Source: an uncultured Clostridia bacterium
GTDB taxonomy: Bacteria > Bacillota > Clostridia > Lachnospirales > Anaerotignaceae
DNA: 18,319 bases
Assembly (NCBI GenBank): GCA_910586765.1
Contig: CAJUJJ010000043.1
Location: 1-18,319 of the forward strand
Direction: 5' to 3'
Within the stretch, counting starts at the first letter, position 1. Every line of letters starts with the position of its first letter. This document shows, in pieces, positions 16,983 to 18,319 of the stretch. A program made the translations under genes and the position numbers. The notes beneath the pieces are model-generated. The model was not told the origin of the DNA, searched no databases, and was given only the letters and a program-made list of their open reading frames with translations.

Positions 16983-17023
16983 GTATAAAGTTCTCAGTGT
17001 CTTGTTTTTTAAGGAGGGAGGAT

Positions 17024-17494
17024 ATGCAAGAAGAAGTAAGAGATAAATCTATTGCTTTTGTCATTAAAATGAGTAAAACAGGAGAAAAATTAACTGCGGA
17101 TATGCTGAAATGGGCAATACAGCAATATTTTAAAAAATCAACAATAAAACATGGCAAACAAAATATCAAGGATATTGTAAAACAAAATGCAAGTATACAA
17201 AACATTGAAATTACAGATAAAAATATCAAATCATTTGAGTCTGTAGCAAAAAAATATGGTGTAGATTATGCACTCAAAAAAGATACTTTTTCTCAGCCGC
17301 CAAAATATATTGTATTTTTTAAAGCAAGGGACGCTGATGTATTGATGTGTGCATTGAAGGAATTTTCAAATAAAGCACTGGCAAAAGAAAAAAAACCTTC
17401 TATATTAAAGCAGATGGCAAAATATCAACAAAAAATCAAAACTATGGCAAAAGATAAAGTGAAAAATAGAAATAAAGGAGGGCATGAGTTGTAA
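17024..17494 (+). CDS. pcfB: PcfB-family (DUF3801) conjugation accessory protein
   Basis: This cytoplasmic protein of 156 residues is found next to the VirD4-type coupling protein in Gram-positive conjugative plasmids and Tn1549/CD1115-type elements, where it helps bring the relaxosome to the coupling protein. The family signature PPKYIVFFKARDADVL lies at 92-107. The C-terminal ~40 residues are rich in Lys and Gln. The start at 17024 is chosen because a near-perfect ribosome binding site (AAGGAGGGAGG, 17011-17021) sits directly before it; an open frame extends 45 bases further upstream but has no such signal and overlaps the methyltransferase remnant. Its stop codon overlaps an ATG (TAATG) that should start virD4. 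The gene itself seems intact, although its partner is broken. Confidence 0.85.
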   Translation: MQEEVRDKSIAFVIKMSKTGEKLTADMLKWAIQQYFKKSTIKHGKQNIKDIVKQNASIQNIEITDKNIKSFESVAKKYGVDYALKKDTFSQPPKYIVFFKARDADVLMCALKEFSNKALAKEKKPSILKQMAKYQQKIKTMAKDKVKNRNKGGHEL

Positions 17495-18030
17495 TGCGTA
17501 AAAGTAAAAATGTTTAGTAAAAAGAAACAAAACAAAAATGAAAATAGAAAACAAAATAAAAAGCAAAAAAAGAAACAGTTCAAAAAGCAATTTAATCTAG
17601 CAACAATAGATTTCAAAAAACAATTACAAAAAACTTACCTTATATATTTGTTTTTTGGATTTCAAATAGATTAGGAGAATATTTTAGACTTTCCTATCAA
17701 ACAGATATTTTTTTAAAAGTGATTGATTCTCTAAATGGTTTAGCAGATTTAGGAAGTGAGCCTTTTCCAAGTTTACACCCTTTTGATATATTTATTGGTA
17801 TTTGTGGTGCTGCTGTTATAAAAGGCATTGTTTATTCCAAAGGAAAAAATGCAAAAAAGTATAGAAAAGGAATAGAGTATGGCTCTGCTCGATGGGGAAC
17901 TTCAGAGGACATAAAACCTTTTATTGACCCTAAATTTCAAAACAACATCATACTAACACAAACAGAAAGAATTATGATGGGAAGAAATAAAATTCCTAAA
18001 TATAATATCAATAAAAGAGGGTGTAATTAA
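17494..18030 (+). pseudogene. virD4: Broken VirD4/TraG-type coupling protein gene (5' part only)
   Basis: The body of the N-terminal region reads NLPYIFVFWISNRLGEYFRL (17632-17691) and then HPFDIFIGICGAAVIKGIVY, KGKNAKKYRKGIEYGSARWG and NNIILTQTERIMM. These match the membrane-anchored start of CD1115-type VirD4 proteins, with two membrane segments. It is broken in two ways. First, the body frame has no start: the coupled ATG at 17494 stops after seven codons, and an ATG at 17510 gives a Lys-rich lead whose frame joins the body only if the A6 run at 17628-17633 had seven As. Second, homology ends near 18016, before the Walker A motif, so the ATPase domain is missing. Complete relatives are about 600 residues. 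The end of homology coincides with the 32-bp repeat. Confidence 0.8.
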
Positions 18031-18048
18031 AATAATGAAAAAGGAAAT
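18017..18048 (+). repeat. 32-bp perfect inverted repeat, right copy
   Basis: This is identical to the reverse complement of 20-51. It begins exactly where VirD4 homology is lost, and brings the same GAGGG ribosome binding site and ATG as the left copy. Confidence 0.9.
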
Positions 18049-18055
18049 TTTTTGA
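18035..18055 (+). pseudogene. Orphan start of the gene seen at the left edge
   Basis: ATG at 18035 with the GAGGG site of the 32-bp repeat reads MKKEIF and then stops. The first five codons equal those of the gene at 33-1; beyond them the two diverge. It is best read as a scar of a rearrangement that cut the gene after its fifth codon. Confidence 0.45.
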
Positions 18056-18319
18056 GTTATTGACGCAAAACTTTTCAGCGCGGCGGGAAACGGGAAGAAA
18101 GAACGGGCGCAAAACGCGCCTGTGGACGGTTAGAAGCCGTTTTCGTGGATAAGTAGTATAAAACCCTTGCCTATGGATTTTCGCGTCTGCAACGCCTTAT
18201 AAATCAAGCCTTTTCAAGCCCTATTGCGTAACACTCCATTCTGTTCTTTTGGAGAGGTCGGGGACGCGGGGGCAGAGCCACCGCAAAACCTAACGACAGC
18301 CGCCGAAGTAGTGCAGACG
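18056..18319. other. GC-rich, hairpin-bearing element segment
   Basis: Composition changes abruptly from AT-rich to clearly GC-rich at about 18060-18075 and stays so to the window edge. No complete gene is visible; frames are short. Hairpins are GGCGC-AAAAC-GCGCC (18106-18120) and an 8-bp stem with one mismatch, GCGGGGGC-AGA-GCCACCGC (18266-18284). The look is that of the non-coding region near a relaxase or transfer origin in GC-richer Tn1549-like elements, but I cannot identify a nick site. It is fused to the AT-rich virD4 fragment, so two sources meet here. Confidence 0.45.

Noticed and set aside
18017..18055. Group II intron inserted in virD4
   Set aside because: The sequence at the break reads GTGTA, not the GUGYG intron start, and the same 32 bases occur as a gene start at the left edge.

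Overview
The window is strongly AT-rich apart from its last ~265 bases. It carries genes typical of low-GC Gram-positive bacteria (Firmicutes, probably Clostridia): strong AAGGAGG ribosome binding sites, and PcfB and VirD4 genes of the Tn1549/CD1115-type conjugative elements. It reads as an accessory island, with a defence operon set among decayed pieces of integrative elements.

The core (650-15793, all on the minus strand) is one tight operon of seven genes. Intergenic gaps are 4-11 bases, with one 11-base overlap. In transcription order it encodes: a 1182-residue protein I cannot name, with a duplicated N-terminal domain; BrxP (PAPS-reductase/DndC-like domain + two [4Fe-4S] clusters + DUF4007-like domain); BrxC (large P-loop ATPase); PglZ; a short BrxL (AAA ATPase); a 65-residue zinc-knuckle protein; and a NifS/IscS-type cysteine desulfurase. 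brxP-brxC-pglZ-brxL is the gene set and order of BREX type 4, the BREX type that carries a PAPS-reductase protein in place of the PglX methyltransferase. A cysteine desulfurase in the same transcript suggests (inference) that the system carries its own sulfur supply, as DndA does for Dnd phosphorothioation. The operon therefore looks like a sulfur-based DNA-marking defence system with two or three extra components. A good sigma-A promoter (TTGAGG-N17-TATAAT) precedes it, and a perfect 17-bp palindrome lies over the -10 box, so a repressor probably controls it.

Right of the promoter the genes run on the plus strand and belong to a decayed integrative element: a HinfI/CcrM-like adenine methyltransferase cut at both ends with a damaged motif I region, an intact pcfB, and a virD4 coupling-protein gene that is frameshifted and stops before its Walker A motif. 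Then the sequence changes abruptly to GC-rich, hairpin-containing DNA (18056-18319).

Left of the operon (34-649) is non-coding AT-rich DNA with hairpins, a guaA-3'-end-like attachment-core candidate and two GTTGCCA repeats. It ends at the first 11 codons of a gene leaving the window. A perfect 32-bp inverted repeat (20-51 and 18017-18048) nearly brackets the window. Each copy contains a ribosome binding site, a start codon and the first codons, reading outward.
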